Origin: Marinobacter sp. JH2
GTDB lineage: Bacteria; Pseudomonadota; Gammaproteobacteria; Pseudomonadales; Oleiphilaceae
Direction: 5' to 3'
DNA: 64,000 nt
Assembly (NCBI RefSeq): GCF_004353225.1
Contig: NZ_CP037934.1
Span: 1,488,001 to 1,552,000, forward strand
The notes beneath the pieces are model-generated. The model worked only from the letters and a program-made list of their open reading frames with translations, made no database searches and was not told the origin of the DNA. Shown one piece after another: positions 26,175-37,058 of the stretch. Both the position numbers and the translations under genes were made by a program. Every line of letters begins with the position of its first letter. Positions within the stretch are counted from its first letter, which is position 1.

Positions 26175-27503
26175 TTAGCGTGTAATCGGACCCCAAGCAG
26201 GTTCTCTTACTTCACCCTCTGAGGCGGGCAAGCTGTAAGCCGCACCGCCATCAGCGGAAACCACCGTCAGCACCCCTTTGCCACCTTGTTCAGTGGCATA
26301 GATCAGCATACGGCCGTTCGGCGACACACTGGGAGATTCATCTGTTCCGGTACGTGTAACAATTGACTCTTCATCAGTTTTCAAATTGCGACGTGCAATG
26401 TGGAATGATCGCTCCCGTTGATGCACGTAGTAAACGTATTCGCCTTTGGAATCTGGACGCGCTCGAGCGTTGTAACGACTTCCAAAGGTAATTCTGCGCG
26501 CTTCCGCCCCGGGGCGTTCCATGTAATAAATCTGGGGTCCGCCTGACCGATCAGAGGTAAAGAACACACCCTTCCCCGAGTGATCCCAGGCAGCCTCAGT
26601 ATCAATGGCCCAATGATTGGTCAGCTTTGTGATCTGACCACTGACCAGATTCTTTTCATACACCTCGGCATTCCCGTCTTTGGACAACGTCATTAGTAGC
26701 GACTTGCCATCGGGCGACCAAGCGGGAGCGGAATTCAGTCCGGGGAAATCCGCGGCTTTTGAGCGCTTGCCGGTACCCAACTCGTGAATGTAGATAACCG
26801 GCTTGCCAGTCTCGAAAGACACGTAAGCTAGCTTCTTGCCATCCGGCGACCATGAGGGCGACAAAATGGGTTCATCGCTTTCCAGGCGCACCTTGGAACG
26901 TTGACCATCAATATCACTAACGTGCAAACGATAGACGCTGTTCTTGCCGGTGCCCGAGAGCGTGACGTAAGCCAACTTAGTGGAGAAGGCTCCAGGCTCG
27001 CCGGTAATCGCCTCATACACGCGATCACTAATGTGATGAGCTAGAGAACGTACATTTCCGGCCGGCGCTGCGGCAGTTTCGCCCAAAATCCGTTGTTCGC
27101 GATTCACATCGAAAAGCTCGTAACGCGCCTCAACTTTCCCATTATTGCTAGTCAGTTGACCAACCAAAACATAGCGCTGCCCCAGCATGCGCCAGTCACG
27201 GAAGTATACTTCGGAACGCTCAGACGGCAGGCTCAACATTTTGGAAGGATCCAGCGGTTTGAACTCACCGCTCATGGTCAAATCGGCCTGCACAATACTG
27301 CTGATCTTGTCCCCGGCTGGCATGGCCCCGCTTTCCGCGAAAGGAACGACGGCCACCGGAATCGCCGAGTTTGCGCCTTCGGTGATGCGAATCAGTAATT
27401 CAGCTCGAGCACTCGATGCAACAAAACACATAACCAACAAGCAGCTGATCACGGTTAGGTTTTGTTTTCCCAATCGTCTCTTCGAGTTTCTGTTCTTAAA
27501 CAT
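26175..27503 (-). CDS. tolB: Tol-Pal translocation protein TolB
   Basis: 442 residues, periplasmic. A signal peptide with a basic start ([10 protein letters not shown]) is cleaved near ARAEL. An N-terminal alpha/beta domain is followed by a six-bladed beta propeller with repeated [15 protein letters not shown] blades. The ATG at 27503 has GAGG upstream; GTG at 27515 is a less likely start. It follows tolA by 8 bp and precedes pal. Confidence 0.95.
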   Translation of the reverse strand: MFKNRNSKRRLGKQNLTVISCLLVMCFVASSARAELLIRITEGANSAIPVAVVPFAESGAMPAGDKISSIVQADLTMSGEFKPLDPSKMLSLPSERSEVYFRDWRMLGQRYVLVGQLTSNNGKVEARYELFDVNREQRILGETAAAPAGNVRSLAHHISDRVYEAITGEPGAFSTKLAYVTLSGTGKNSVYRLHVSDIDGQRSKVRLESDEPILSPSWSPDGKKLAYVSFETGKPVIYIHELGTGKRSKAADFPGLNSAPAWSPDGKSLLMTLSKDGNAEVYEKNLVSGQITKLTNHWAIDTEAAWDHSGKGVFFTSDRSGGPQIYYMERPGAEARRITFGSRYNARARPDSKGEYVYYVHQRERSFHIARRNLKTDEESIVTRTGTDESPSVSPNGRMLIYATEQGGKGVLTVVSADGGAAYSLPASEGEVREPAWGPITR

Positions 27504-27511
27504 ATTCAGCC

Positions 27512-28546
27512 TCACCGCAACCGTTTGGGGTTGAATTCAATCGTAAACTGTCGGAAATATCGCTCGAACGTATCTCTGTCGCCCGGCACGGGATATCGGT
27601 TCAGAGAGCGCACAGCGCTCAGCGCCGAGTTATCAAACGCAGTATTACCGCTGCTACTGACTAACGTGACACCTTGCAACTCACCGGTCGGCAGCAACGT
27701 TATCTGCAGCCGCGCTACCATGTTTTCGGTCGCTGACGCCGGCGGATACCAAGCCTGTGCCAGGCGATCACGAATCAGCGCTTGGTACTTTTCACTGTCG
27801 CTCAGCATTTGCGCATCCCGGGCCTTAGCTGCAGCCGCTTCACGCTGGCGACGCGCTTCACTTTCACGAGCCTTCTCGGCCTCATCGGCCAGCGCATTGA
27901 GCTGCTGCTCTCTCAGCCTGCGCTCGGCTTCCTTGCGCTTTTGTTCGGCCTCTTTCCGAGCCTGCTCTTCTTTACGCTTACGCTCCGCCTCTTCTGCGCG
28001 GCGCTGCTCTTCTTGGCGTTTTTTCTCTTCCTCGGCTTTGCGTTTGGCCTCTTGGCGCTTTCGTTCCTGCTCGGCCTTCTGGCGCTCACGCTCTTTCGCT
28101 TCGGCTTCGGCCTTTTTACGAGCAGCCTCTTTAGCGCGTGCCTGCTGCTCAGCCTTTTCATGCGCTTTAGCTTCTTGTTGCTTGCGCTCTTGCTCTATTT
28201 TTCGAGCTTTTTCCTGAGCGGCTTTTTCAGTCGCCTCACGTTCGGCTTCTTGTTGCTGTTTTCTACGCTCTGCCTCGTCGTTTTTTCGCCGCTTCTCTGC
28301 AGCCTGCTCCCGTTTCTCAGCCTCGTCCCGTTGATCTTGCTCATCAACAACAGGGCTCGGTTTCGGCTCCGGGCTAATCAGCCTGGCAGAAATACTACGC
28401 GGCTCCGGCTCTTGCACCGGATTGGTCCATGACCATCCCGCAAGCGCAACCACGACAATCATCAAATGCAACCCAAGCGACATCGCTACAGGCGACTTCA
28501 ATGAAATACTGTCTTTATTTACCGTGTCCCGTTCGTGACCCTTCAC
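27512..28546 (-). CDS. tolA: Tol-Pal inner membrane protein TolA
   Basis: 344 residues. One membrane helix near 19-38 ([14 protein letters not shown]), then a long Ala/Lys/Glu/Arg helical region at about 65-240 spanning the periplasm, then the C-terminal domain ([33 protein letters not shown]). It connects TolQR to TolB/Pal. The annotated start is a GTG. The repetitive domain creates long false frames on the other strand. Confidence 0.93.
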   Translation of the reverse strand: MKGHERDTVNKDSISLKSPVAMSLGLHLMIVVVALAGWSWTNPVQEPEPRSISARLISPEPKPSPVVDEQDQRDEAEKREQAAEKRRKNDEAERRKQQQEAEREATEKAAQEKARKIEQERKQQEAKAHEKAEQQARAKEAARKKAEAEAKERERQKAEQERKRQEAKRKAEEEKKRQEEQRRAEEAERKRKEEQARKEAEQKRKEAERRLREQQLNALADEAEKARESEARRQREAAAAKARDAQMLSDSEKYQALIRDRLAQAWYPPASATENMVARLQITLLPTGELQGVTLVSSSGNTAFDNSALSAVRSLNRYPVPGDRDTFERYFRQFTIEFNPKRLR

Positions 28547-28564
28547 AACAATCCCGCCACCTGA

Positions 28565-29011
28565 TTAAGGCTGTTCCTGAGGTGCATCGGTAATCAGGCC
28601 AATGCCAGAAGCACCGGCGGCCTGAAGCTCCGCCATTAAACGAACAACCACGCCGTAATCGACAAATTCATCACCACGAACCATCACTTCTGCGTTTGCA
28701 CGTTGCGACAAAATTTTTGAAACCTGGGCCCGCACGTTTTCCAAAGACATAGGCTCACTGCTGTCGTCACCCACTTCCAGAAAATAAGCACCATTGCTGT
28801 CCACCGACACGGTGATGGTTTCAACGTCTTTGTCTTGAGTGATCGGATCTGACGTTGTTTCCGGTAAATCCACCTTCACACCTTGGGTGAGCATAGGTGC
28901 GGTTACCATGAAAATCACAAGTAGGACCAACATGACGTCAATGTACGGCACCACGTTAATTTCCGACATGGACTTTCGCGGTTCCCGGGACATCATTCCC
29001 ATACTTTTCAT
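28565..29011 (-). CDS. tolR: Tol-Pal proton channel protein TolR
   Basis: 148 residues, ExbD/TolR family. The membrane helix contains the functional Asp in NVVPYIDVMLVLLVIFMV, followed by a periplasmic domain. The N terminus (MKSMGMMSREPRKS) may start a few residues later. It sits 32 bp after tolQ. Confidence 0.93.
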   Translation of the reverse strand: MKSMGMMSREPRKSMSEINVVPYIDVMLVLLVIFMVTAPMLTQGVKVDLPETTSDPITQDKDVETITVSVDSNGAYFLEVGDDSSEPMSLENVRAQVSKILSQRANAEVMVRGDEFVDYGVVVRLMAELQAAGASGIGLITDAPQEQP

Positions 29012-29042
29012 CGAACTACTCTCCCTTTATCGTCAGAACCCA

Positions 29043-29732
29043 TCACGAGCCAGCCTGTTCAGAGTTATGAACTCGACGATGAAGAATGCTGGAGAATTCG
29101 TCTGCGAAGGTCTCATAGTTCTTCAAGAGGGCATCAGACATAGTCGAAAAACGGTTGTAGGCGATGACCGCAGGAATCGCTGCGAACAGACCCATTGCTG
29201 TCGCAATCAATGCTTCCGAAATCCCTGGAGCAACCGTTGCCAAAGTCGCCTGTTGCACCTGGGCCAAACCACGGAAGGAGTTCATGATGCCCCAAACGGT
29301 GCCAAACAAACCCACGTAAGGACTGGTAGAACCGACCGTGGCCAGAAACGGAAGGTGCATATCCAGGCGCTCATGCTCTCGGGAGAAAGCAACACGCATC
29401 GCTCGCTGGGTACCTTCCATGACGGCATCGGCATCACGGCTTTGCTGACGAAGCCTGGAAAACTCTTTGAAGCCTGCCCGGAAGAGCGATTCCATACCCG
29501 AATTCGGCGTTGGGTTGGCATTCACATCTTTATACAACTGACCGAGATCCATACCAGACCAGAAGCGCTCTTCAAACGCCAACTGAGCTTGTTTCGCTTG
29601 GCGGTAGACCTTCACCCTCTGAAAGATAAGCGCCCAAGACACGACAGAAGCCATCACCAATAACAGCATGACGAGCTGCACCAAAAGCCCTGCGTTCGCA
29701 ATCAGATGCCAGACTGATAGTTCGGATCCCAC
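29043..29732 (-). CDS. tolQ: Tol-Pal proton channel protein TolQ
   Basis: 229 residues with three membrane helices (about 15-37, 135-155, 168-190). The MotA/TolQ/ExbB motif regions TVGSTSPYVGLFGTVWGIM and EALIATAMGLFAAIPAVIAYN carry the Thr residues lining the proton path. First tol gene, 36 bp after ybgC. Confidence 0.94.
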   Translation of the reverse strand: MGSELSVWHLIANAGLLVQLVMLLLVMASVVSWALIFQRVKVYRQAKQAQLAFEERFWSGMDLGQLYKDVNANPTPNSGMESLFRAGFKEFSRLRQQSRDADAVMEGTQRAMRVAFSREHERLDMHLPFLATVGSTSPYVGLFGTVWGIMNSFRGLAQVQQATLATVAPGISEALIATAMGLFAAIPAVIAYNRFSTMSDALLKNYETFADEFSSILHRRVHNSEQAGS

Positions 29733-29768
29733 TGTACACTCCCAAAAAGTTTCTATGTTTTCAGCTAA

Positions 29769-30200
29769 TTAAAGCACGTTCTTCAAAATTACACTCATAT
29801 TATCTGGCAAACGCCGAGGCTTACCGGTATCCAGAGCCACACAAGCCACTCTTACCTCTGCATCACACAGCACGGCCCGACTATCGGCATTAAGCACCTG
29901 CTGACGAAAGGTCATCCATACTCTAGACGAAGCAATCGGCTCGGCGGTTACCAGCAGTTGGTCATCCAGCTTAGCCGGAGCCGCATAATGCAATGTCATT
30001 TTTTGCACAACGTAACTAACGTTTTGCTCGAGTCCTGCCCGTAATTCTACCCCCTGGCTGCGAACCCATTCCGTGCGGGCACGCTCCATGTAGTGAAGGT
30101 ACTTGGCATGAAAGACAATCCCGCCCGCGTCGGTATCTTCTATATAGACCCGAATCGGTAATTCGAAAATCGGAGCTCTCGCCATCTCAGTCAAAGCCAT
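29769..30200 (-). CDS. ybgC: acyl-CoA thioesterase YbgC
   Basis: 143 residues, hot-dog fold. Hydrolyses short acyl-CoA; linked to phospholipid metabolism and always near tol genes. The catalytic segment is [27 protein letters not shown]. The ATG at 30200 overlaps the end of ruvB by 14 bp; a second ATG at 30185 also fits. Longer starts up to 30251 would read through ruvB code and look artificial. Confidence 0.92.
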   Translation of the reverse strand: MALTEMARAPIFELPIRVYIEDTDAGGIVFHAKYLHYMERARTEWVRSQGVELRAGLEQNVSYVVQKMTLHYAAPAKLDDQLLVTAEPIASSRVWMTFRQQVLNADSRAVLCDAEVRVACVALDTGKPRRLPDNMSVILKNVL

Positions 30201-31218
30201 TGCTCTCTTTATCGGACTTGGGCGGCACCACGCCAAAATGCTGATAGGCATTTGATGTCACCATACGCCCTCTTTGGGTCCGCACCATGTACCCTTGTTG
30301 AATCAAAAACGGCTCAAGCACGTCTTCGATGGTACCTCGCTCTTCACTAATCGCAGCCGCCAGACTTTCCACACCGACAGGGCCGCCATCAAACTTTTCG
30401 ATCATCGCTAATAACAACCGGCGATCCATGTGATCGAAACCTTGGCTATCAACCTTCAACATATTCAACGCCTGATCGGCGATCTCGGCGGTAATTCGAC
30501 CGTCTGACCGCACTTCGGCGAAGTCGCGCACCCGGCGCAACAAACGATTGGCGATTCGCGGCGTGCCCCGCGAACGGCGAGCAATTTCAAACGCGCCACC
30601 CTCATCAAGCGTTACCGACGATAATCGGGCCGATCGGGCAATAATATGAGTCAAGTCGGCGGTATTGTAGAATTCAAGGCGCTGAACAATACCAAAACGA
30701 TCCCTCAACGGTGACGTTAGCAGGCCTGCACGAGTGGTCGCTCCCACCAGAGTGAACGGAGGCAAATCCAACTTGATCGAACGCGCTGCCGGGCCTTCAC
30801 CAATCATAATATCCAGCTGATAATCTTCCATTGCTGGATACAACACCTCTTCAACTGCCGCGCTAAGACGATGAATTTCATCGATGAAGAGAACGTCGCC
30901 TTCTTCAAGGTTGGTCAGCATCGCAGCTAAGTCGCCTGCTTTTTCAAGCACCGGCCCAGAAGTGGTTTTGATGGCAACACCCATCTCATTAGCAATGATA
31001 TTTGCCAATGTCGTCTTACCAAGGCCTGGCGGGCCGAAAATCAAGGTGTGATCCAAAGCTTCCTGACGGGCCCGCGCAGCAGAGATAAAGATCTCCATTT
31101 GTTCGCGCACCGTCGGCTGACCAACGTATTCAGACAACAGCGTCGGGCGGATGGCGCGATCATGCACCTCTTCGTATTCTCCGGCTTTGGCCGTTATCAG
31201 TCGGTCCGATTCAATCAT
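30187..31218 (-). CDS. ruvB: Holliday junction branch migration ATPase RuvB
   Basis: 343 residues. AAA+ motor with Walker [10 protein letters not shown], Walker B LFIDEIH, sensor GATTRAG and the C-terminal winged helix ([16 protein letters not shown]). It follows ruvA after a 143-bp gap holding an intrinsic terminator, so it may have its own promoter. Confidence 0.97.
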   Translation of the reverse strand: MIESDRLITAKAGEYEEVHDRAIRPTLLSEYVGQPTVREQMEIFISAARARQEALDHTLIFGPPGLGKTTLANIIANEMGVAIKTTSGPVLEKAGDLAAMLTNLEEGDVLFIDEIHRLSAAVEEVLYPAMEDYQLDIMIGEGPAARSIKLDLPPFTLVGATTRAGLLTSPLRDRFGIVQRLEFYNTADLTHIIARSARLSSVTLDEGGAFEIARRSRGTPRIANRLLRRVRDFAEVRSDGRITAEIADQALNMLKVDSQGFDHMDRRLLLAMIEKFDGGPVGVESLAAAISEERGTIEDVLEPFLIQQGYMVRTQRGRMVTSNAYQHFGVVPPKSDKESNGFD

Positions 31219-31345
31219 GGCATTATCCGCTTACTGGGAATAAACAACGTGCCTGCTGGTCGCCCTTGGCTATATGTGCCCTAATTGTACAAAGGGCTCG
31301 GGCTGAGTCACGTTAAGCTCTATACACATTAGTGTCATCATACGA

Positions 31346-31371
31346 CACAAAAAAGCCGGGCTTACCCGGCT
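31346..31371 (-). terminator. intrinsic terminator overlapping the ruvA stop codon
   Basis: On the minus strand the stem AGCCGGG / CCCGGCT with a TAAG loop is followed by a T-run. The ruvA stop TAA (31364-31362) lies in the loop. It separates ruvCA from ruvB. Confidence 0.8.
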
Positions 31372-31991
31372 GGAATCATGTTTCGCAGTGCAAGCCTTAT
31401 TAACTGTTCGCTATTCATACCTGACTCTGCCACTTTGCTGATGGCTTTTGCCGCTTCCTGTGGTTTGTAGCCCAACGCGATCAGGGCCGCTTCTGCCTCC
31501 TCCCGGGGGTCCGGTACCGCTGCAGGCGAGCTGCTGACTGCTCCGCCGACCAATTGCCCCGGCATTGAAGGGGCGAACTGCCCTTCCAACTGTTTGATGC
31601 GGTCTGTCATATCAATCAACAAACGCTCAGCGGTTTTCTTGCCAACGCCCGGCAACTTTACCAGCGCGTTGACATCCCGTGCTTCCACACACTGAATAAA
31701 CTGCTGCGCATCCAGCCCTGACAAAATACCAATGGCCATTTTCGGCCCCACGCCGTTCACCTTAATCAATAACCGAAACAGATTACGATCAAGCAAAGAA
31801 GTGAACCCGAAGAGACTTTGTGCGTCTTCACGGACAGCAAAATGGGTATGGAGCGTCACCTCTTGGCCGGTGTCGGGCAGGTGAAAGAACGTGGTGTAAG
31901 GAATATCGACTTCATAGCCAAGCCCGGCGCATTCCACCAGCGCCTGACCCGGCGTCTTCTCAAGCAGTAAACCTCGAATACGACCTATCAA
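31362..31991 (-). CDS. ruvA: Holliday junction protein RuvA
   Basis: 209 residues. Tetrameric DNA-junction binder: an OB-fold N domain (MIGRIRGLLLEKTP), helix-hairpin-helix pairs (VNGVGPKMAIGIL, KLPGVGKKTAERLL) and a C-terminal UBA-like domain that contacts RuvB (EEAEAALIALGYKPQEAAKA). Confidence 0.97.
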   Translation of the reverse strand: MIGRIRGLLLEKTPGQALVECAGLGYEVDIPYTTFFHLPDTGQEVTLHTHFAVREDAQSLFGFTSLLDRNLFRLLIKVNGVGPKMAIGILSGLDAQQFIQCVEARDVNALVKLPGVGKKTAERLLIDMTDRIKQLEGQFAPSMPGQLVGGAVSSSPAAVPDPREEAEAALIALGYKPQEAAKAISKVAESGMNSEQLIRLALRNMIPAG

Positions 31992-32024
31992 AGCCCGTCT
32001 CCTCTGGCTTTCATCAATCTTTGT

Positions 32025-32552
32025 TTATTGTCGGCGGGCGCGGCCGCCTCGAACTTTGCCGCCAACTCCGGCAAGCTTCAGTGTGCTCTGATTCATGTGG
32101 GCATGACACAGAGCAATGGCAAGTGCATCAGCTGCATCTTCTTGCGGTTTTCGGGACAATCCCAGCAACGCCTGAACCATATGTTGCACCTGAGACTTAT
32201 CGGCACCACCAGTCCCCACAACGGCCTGCTTAACCTGCCTTGCAGAGTACTCATGAACCGCCAAGCCGCTGTTGGCTGCGCTGACGATTGCCGCCCCTCT
32301 CGCTTGCCCCAACTTAAGTGCAGAATCCGGATTGCGCGCCATGAACACTTGCTCGATAGCAAACTCTTCCGGGCGATACTCACCAATCAACACTGCAAGG
32401 CTCTGAAAGATGGTTTGCAACCGTTCGGCCATGGGCTTTTGCCCCACCCGGATACAGCCACTATCAAGATATTCGGTCTGGCGACCATCCACTCGGATAA
32501 TCCCGTAACCGGTAATTCTGGAACCGGGGTCTACGCCCAGAATGATTGGCAT
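32025..32552 (-). CDS. ruvC: Holliday junction resolvase RuvC
   Basis: 175 residues, RNase H-like nuclease. Catalytic acids: Asp7 in GVDPGS, Glu in AIEQVF, and Asp in [16 protein letters not shown]. It follows aspS with a terminator between. The yebC gene usually found between aspS and ruvC is absent here. Confidence 0.97.
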   Translation of the reverse strand: MPIILGVDPGSRITGYGIIRVDGRQTEYLDSGCIRVGQKPMAERLQTIFQSLAVLIGEYRPEEFAIEQVFMARNPDSALKLGQARGAAIVSAANSGLAVHEYSARQVKQAVVGTGGADKSQVQHMVQALLGLSRKPQEDAADALAIALCHAHMNQSTLKLAGVGGKVRGGRARRQ

Positions 32553-32584
32553 CCGACTACCCTCAACTCTGCGAGAGGATCACC

Positions 32585-32612
32585 AAAACAAAGAGGCGAC
32601 CGAAGCCGCCTC
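32585..32612 (-). terminator. intrinsic terminator after aspS
   Basis: On the minus strand GAGGCGGC-TTCG-GTCGCCTC (one G-T pair) is followed by TTTGTTTT. It lies between the aspS stop and the ruvC start. Confidence 0.75.
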
Positions 32613-32625
32613 TCGTCGTTCACAC

Positions 32626-34425
32626 TTACGCTTTGTCTTCAGCTTTACCGCCATCAGCGGCTTTGGCTGACCGTCGCAAGCGGATGTGCAGCTCTTTCAA
32701 CTGCTTCTCGTCCACTTCCCCTGGCGCCTGAGTCATCAAGCAAGTGGCGCTCTGGGTTTTCGGGAACGCGATTACGTCACGGATAGAAGCAGAGCCGGTC
32801 ATCAACATCACCAGACGGTCCAGACCAAAGGCCAGACCACCGTGTGGCGGGCAACCGAACTTCAACGCATCCAGCAAGAAGCCGAACTTCGCTCGGGCTT
32901 CGTCTTCACCAATACCCAGAATGCGGAATACGGTGTCCTGCATAGCGCCATCGTGGATACGGATAGAACCACCACCCAACTCAGTACCATTTAACACCAT
33001 GTCGTATGCACGTGACAGAGCGTTTGCCGGATCAGCCGTCAGCTCTTCCGGGGTGCACGAAGGTGCGGTGAACGGGTGGTGGATAGCCGTGAGGCCGCCG
33101 TCGGACGTTTCCTCAAACATCGGGAAATCAACCACCCACATAGGCGCCCATTCACAGGTCAGCATGTTCAGGTCATGGCCAACCTTAATACGCAGTGCAC
33201 CCAAGGCCTCGTTCACAACGGCAGTTTTATCAGCACCGAAGAATACAATGTCGCCGTCTTCCGCACCTACGCGCTCCATAATCGCCATGGCAACGTCGTC
33301 ACCCAGGAACTTAACGATCGGAGACTGCAAGCCCTCGACGCCCTTGGCCAATTCGTTGACCTTGATGTAAGCCAGACCTTTAGCACCGTAGATGCCGACG
33401 AACTTGGTGTACTCGTCAATCTGCTTACGGCTCAGTTCGCCACCTTTCGGTACACGCAGCGCGGCCACACGGCCTTTTGGATCTTTGGCGGGGCCGGCGA
33501 AAACTTTGAAGTCGACGCTTTCAACCAGATCGTTCACGTCCTGAAGTTCCAGCGGGATACGAAGATCCGGCTTATCGCTGCCGTAGCGATGCATCGCTTC
33601 AGCGTATGGCATGCGCGGAAACTCAGGAAGCTCAACGTCCAGCACGTCTTTGAACAGAGTGCGGATCATGTCTTCGTTCAGGTTCATCAGGCTTTCTTCA
33701 TCAACAAAAGAAGCCTCGATATCCACTTGAGTAAACTCTGGCTGACGATCTGCACGAAGGTCTTCGTCTCGGAAGCACTTGGCGATCTGGTAGTAACGAT
33801 CAACACCAGACACCATCAACATCTGCTTGAACAGCTGCGGAGACTGAGGCAGCGCGAAGAAGGAACCGTCATGGGTGCGGCTCGGCACCAAGTAGTCACG
33901 GGCACCTTCCGGGGTTGCACGAGTCAGGATGGGCGTTTCCACATCCATAAAGCCGCGGCTGTCCAGGAAGTTACGAATGTAGCTGGTTACCCGAGAGCGG
34001 AAACGCAAGCGATTGATCATTTCCGGACGACGCAGGTCGATAAAGCGGTAGCGCAGGCGAACGTCTTCACCCACGTCGACGTGCTCGTCCAGCGGGAAGG
34101 GAGGCGTGGCTGCAGCATTCAGAATAACCAGCTCTTTACCCAACAACTCCACTTGACCAGTCGGCATATTGTCGTTTTCTGTTCCGGCAGGGCGACGACG
34201 CACGCGACCGGTTACTTTGACAACGTATTCGCTGCGAACTTTTTCAGCCAGAGCAAAGCTTTCTTCGGTATCCGGGTCAACAACGACCTGAGAAATGCCA
34301 TCCCGGTCCCGCAGATCCAGGAATATAACCCCACCGTGGTCACGGCGGCGATGTACCCATCCACAGAGTGTAACTTCCTGATCAATGTGAGATTCGTTGA
34401 TCCCACCGCAATAATGACTGCGCAT
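32626..34425 (-). CDS. aspS: aspartyl-tRNA synthetase
   Basis: 599 residues, bacterial-type class II synthetase. An OB-fold anticodon domain ([20 protein letters not shown]), motif 2 ([16 protein letters not shown]), a GAD insertion (about 310-410) and motif 3 ([12 protein letters not shown]) are present. Whether it also charges tRNA-Asn cannot be decided here. Confidence 0.97.
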   Translation of the reverse strand: MRSHYCGGINESHIDQEVTLCGWVHRRRDHGGVIFLDLRDRDGISQVVVDPDTEESFALAEKVRSEYVVKVTGRVRRRPAGTENDNMPTGQVELLGKELVILNAAATPPFPLDEHVDVGEDVRLRYRFIDLRRPEMINRLRFRSRVTSYIRNFLDSRGFMDVETPILTRATPEGARDYLVPSRTHDGSFFALPQSPQLFKQMLMVSGVDRYYQIAKCFRDEDLRADRQPEFTQVDIEASFVDEESLMNLNEDMIRTLFKDVLDVELPEFPRMPYAEAMHRYGSDKPDLRIPLELQDVNDLVESVDFKVFAGPAKDPKGRVAALRVPKGGELSRKQIDEYTKFVGIYGAKGLAYIKVNELAKGVEGLQSPIVKFLGDDVAMAIMERVGAEDGDIVFFGADKTAVVNEALGALRIKVGHDLNMLTCEWAPMWVVDFPMFEETSDGGLTAIHHPFTAPSCTPEELTADPANALSRAYDMVLNGTELGGGSIRIHDGAMQDTVFRILGIGEDEARAKFGFLLDALKFGCPPHGGLAFGLDRLVMLMTGSASIRDVIAFPKTQSATCLMTQAPGEVDEKQLKELHIRLRRSAKAADGGKAEDKA

Positions 34426-34616
34426 ACCGGTTCCCGTAGTTTCTGAATGTGTGCGTTGTGTCCCGCGTCAGGCGGCGGACAAGGTGAAAAGCCGCCCATT
34501 ATAAACACAATGACGCCGAAAATCAGGCGTACAAGAACGCATTTAAGACACTCTGATGACTCTATGGAGACAGGCGGCTAGAATGGCCGTCTTTAGCCGC
34601 AATTGGAGCAGCCGTT

Positions 34617-35243
34617 TTGGCCACCAGAGCAGAGCAAAAACTAAAAACCCGACGGGCACTGATGGATGCCGCCCTCGCGCAACTGAGTGCAGACCGGGGC
34701 TTTGGCAGTTTGAGTTTACGCGAAGTGGCCCGTGAAGCCGGCATTGCCCCCACCTCGTTTTACCGGCACTTCTCTGAACTGGACGAATTGGGCCTGGCAC
34801 TCGTGGACGAAGGCGGCGTTGCGCTTCGCCAACTGATGCGTCAAGCGCGGAAGCGCATCGTGCGGGATGGAAGCGCCATCTCCACGTCGGTGGATACCTT
34901 TATGGAGTACCTAGGCAACAACGCCAACTTGTTCCGTTTGATGTTGCGGGAGCGAACCGGTGTGTCCAAACCTTTCCGTACCGCAGTAAAAGCCGAGATC
35001 GAGCATTTTGTTACAGAATTGGCGGCTGACTTACGCCGCTTCGCAGAAGAACAGAACAAGCTAATTTCAGATGCCCGAATCGTAGCTGAAGCCATGGTCA
35101 CACTGGTGTTCAATCAAGGTGCGGAAGCCTTGGATGCCACACCCAAAGAGCGTGAAGAGCTTAAGGCAAAACTGAAAATCGAACTGAGAATGATATTGGT
35201 AGGATCCCAAACCCTGGCTCAGTGGCAACAGGGTCGGGAATAA
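34617..35243 (+). CDS. fabR: TetR-family repressor FabR-like (unsaturated fatty acid synthesis)
   Basis: 208 residues. The N-terminal HTH reads [19 protein letters not shown], essentially as in E. coli FabR, followed by [12 protein letters not shown] and [11 protein letters not shown] and a long [14 protein letters not shown] segment also shared. FabR represses fabA/fabB and senses acyl chain composition. The start is a TTG with GGAG seven bases upstream. The fab target genes are not in this window. Confidence 0.88.
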   Translation: MATRAEQKLKTRRALMDAALAQLSADRGFGSLSLREVAREAGIAPTSFYRHFSELDELGLALVDEGGVALRQLMRQARKRIVRDGSAISTSVDTFMEYLGNNANLFRLMLRERTGVSKPFRTAVKAEIEHFVTELAADLRRFAEEQNKLISDARIVAEAMVTLVFNQGAEALDATPKEREELKAKLKIELRMILVGSQTLAQWQQGRE

Positions 35244-35666
35244 TCAGATACAGGGTAACGCCAATAACTCGAGGACCGGCTGGAGCTTTTCAGTGACACG
35301 CCTTAGTTCTTCATCACCGTAAGGCACTGATGCCTGCGCGCCCCAAACGGGCCCCGGCCAAGCCGGATCATCCTGAAACCGGACAATATGATGAAGATGT
35401 AGTTGCGGCACCATATTACCCAGTGCCGCCACGTTCATCTTGTCGCCCCCAAAGAGCTCCATCATCCCTTTACTCAATGCCGACGATTCTTTCAACAATT
35501 GCATCTGTTGATCGGCCGTAAGCTGATAGATTTCCCGAATACCAGACACAGCCGGCACCAGAATAATCCACGGCCAAGTGCGATCGTTCATTAACCGCAC
35601 TTCGCACAGAGCCGACTGACCCAAGCTATGGGTGTCGGCCGCGAGTCGTTCATGGAGTTCAAACAT
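35244..35666 (-). CDS. HIT-domain protein (histidine triad)
   Basis: 140 residues. The histidine triad region reads MVPQLHLHHIVR, a nucleotide-binding and hydrolysing motif. The N-terminal half (LCEVRLMNDRTWPWIILVP) matches the short HIT subfamily common in Pseudomonas-like bacteria. Substrate unknown. It converges on fabR with no spacer and follows ugd by 13 bp in gene order. Confidence 0.85.
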   Translation of the reverse strand: MFELHERLAADTHSLGQSALCEVRLMNDRTWPWIILVPAVSGIREIYQLTADQQMQLLKESSALSKGMMELFGGDKMNVAALGNMVPQLHLHHIVRFQDDPAWPGPVWGAQASVPYGDEELRRVTEKLQPVLELLALPCI

Positions 35667-35679
35667 GGCTTGCCCTCAA

Positions 35680-37026
35680 TCAGCTCGCCGAATGAAACTG
35701 GTTTTGACCACGCCCTATGGCGTAATAAGTGAGACCATAACGCTCTAGCATTTCTGGTTCATACAGATTACGACCGTCAAACACTGCCGGCTCTTTCAGC
35801 GTGCCGGCAATGGCATCGAAGTCAGGCGAACGGAACTCTTTCCACTCGGTGCAAATCACCAACACGTCAGCTCCCTTCAGTGCCTGTTCTTTGGTACCGC
35901 ATAAAGTCAGTCCGTCATGGTCGCCATAGATACGCTGAGTTTCGTTCATCGCTTCCGGATCAAAAGCCTGAATCTTCGCACCCACTTTCCACAAACTTTC
36001 CATCAACGTTCGGGATGATGCCTCACGCATATCATCCGTATTCGGTTTGAATGCCAAGCCCCAAAGCGCGACAACTTTACCTTCCAAAGCGCCCTGAAAG
36101 TAGTGACTGATTTTGTCAAACAACACATGCTTCTGGGCGTAATTCACGGCTTCGACCGCATTCAACAACTTGGATTCGTAATCGCAATCTCGGGCGGTTC
36201 GGGCGAGTGCCTGAACATCCTTCGGGAAACAGGAGCCGCCGTAACCACAACCTGGGTAGATAAAGTGGTAGCCGATGCGCGGATCAGAACCAATCCCGCG
36301 ACGGACAGCTTCAATATCAGCACCCAATCGTTCAGCCAGATTAGACATCTCGTTCATGAAGCTGATTTTAGTGGCCAACATGGAGTTCGCAGCATATTTG
36401 GTCAATTCCGCGGACCGGATATCCATAAAGATCATACGATCTCGGTTCCGGTTAAACGGGTAATACACTTCACGCAGCAAATCCGCCGCTTGCTCGCTGT
36501 CGGTGCCAATCACGATGCGGTCCGGCTTCATAAAGTCGTTAATGGCCGCACCTTCTTTTAGAAACTCTGGGTTCGAGACAACATCGAACTCCAGCTCAAG
36601 CCCGCGCTTGTCCAGTTGCGCACGAACCGCACTTTTCACCTTGTCACCGGTGCCTACGGGTACCGTAGACTTATCGACCACAACTTTGTATTCATCCATG
36701 TACTGGCCGATCGATTTCGCCACTGCCAGCACATACTGTAGGTCTGCTGAACCGTCTTCATCCGGAGGCGTACCGACCGCGATGAACTGCAAAGTGCCGT
36801 GCCTAACCGCCTCTTCAACATCGGTGGTAAAAGATAAGCGACCAGCTTCAAATGTATGTTTAACGATCGACTCAAGGCCCGGCTCATAGATGGGAATCTG
36901 CCCGTTTTTGAGTTTGCGGATCTTGCCCTCATCAATGTCCATGCACAGCACATCGTGCCCGACATCCGCCAGACAGGCGCCCGTCACCAGACCGACATAA
37001 CCCGTTCCAAAAATCGTAATCTTCAT
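35680..37026 (-). CDS. ugd: UDP-glucose 6-dehydrogenase
   Basis: 448 residues. Oxidises UDP-glucose to UDP-glucuronate with NAD. The N-terminal Rossmann motif is [11 protein letters not shown], the catalytic Cys is in [10 protein letters not shown], and the C-terminal UDP-binding domain includes [17 protein letters not shown]. It follows galE by 32 bp and feeds the epimerase at 15083. Confidence 0.95.
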   Translation of the reverse strand: MKITIFGTGYVGLVTGACLADVGHDVLCMDIDEGKIRKLKNGQIPIYEPGLESIVKHTFEAGRLSFTTDVEEAVRHGTLQFIAVGTPPDEDGSADLQYVLAVAKSIGQYMDEYKVVVDKSTVPVGTGDKVKSAVRAQLDKRGLELEFDVVSNPEFLKEGAAINDFMKPDRIVIGTDSEQAADLLREVYYPFNRNRDRMIFMDIRSAELTKYAANSMLATKISFMNEMSNLAERLGADIEAVRRGIGSDPRIGYHFIYPGCGYGGSCFPKDVQALARTARDCDYESKLLNAVEAVNYAQKHVLFDKISHYFQGALEGKVVALWGLAFKPNTDDMREASSRTLMESLWKVGAKIQAFDPEAMNETQRIYGDHDGLTLCGTKEQALKGADVLVICTEWKEFRSPDFDAIAGTLKEPAVFDGRNLYEPEMLERYGLTYYAIGRGQNQFHSAS

Positions 37027-37058
37027 GAAGTCTTTCCCGAAAACAATAGGTTAAAGCG

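Noticed and set aside
27462..28432. Long plus-strand open frames over tolA
   Set aside because: They are mirror frames of the Ala/Lys/Glu-rich TolA helix; low-complexity Ser/Leu products with no family.
33076..34446. 456-codon plus frame over aspS
   Set aside because: Complete shadow of aspS, which has clear synthetase motifs.
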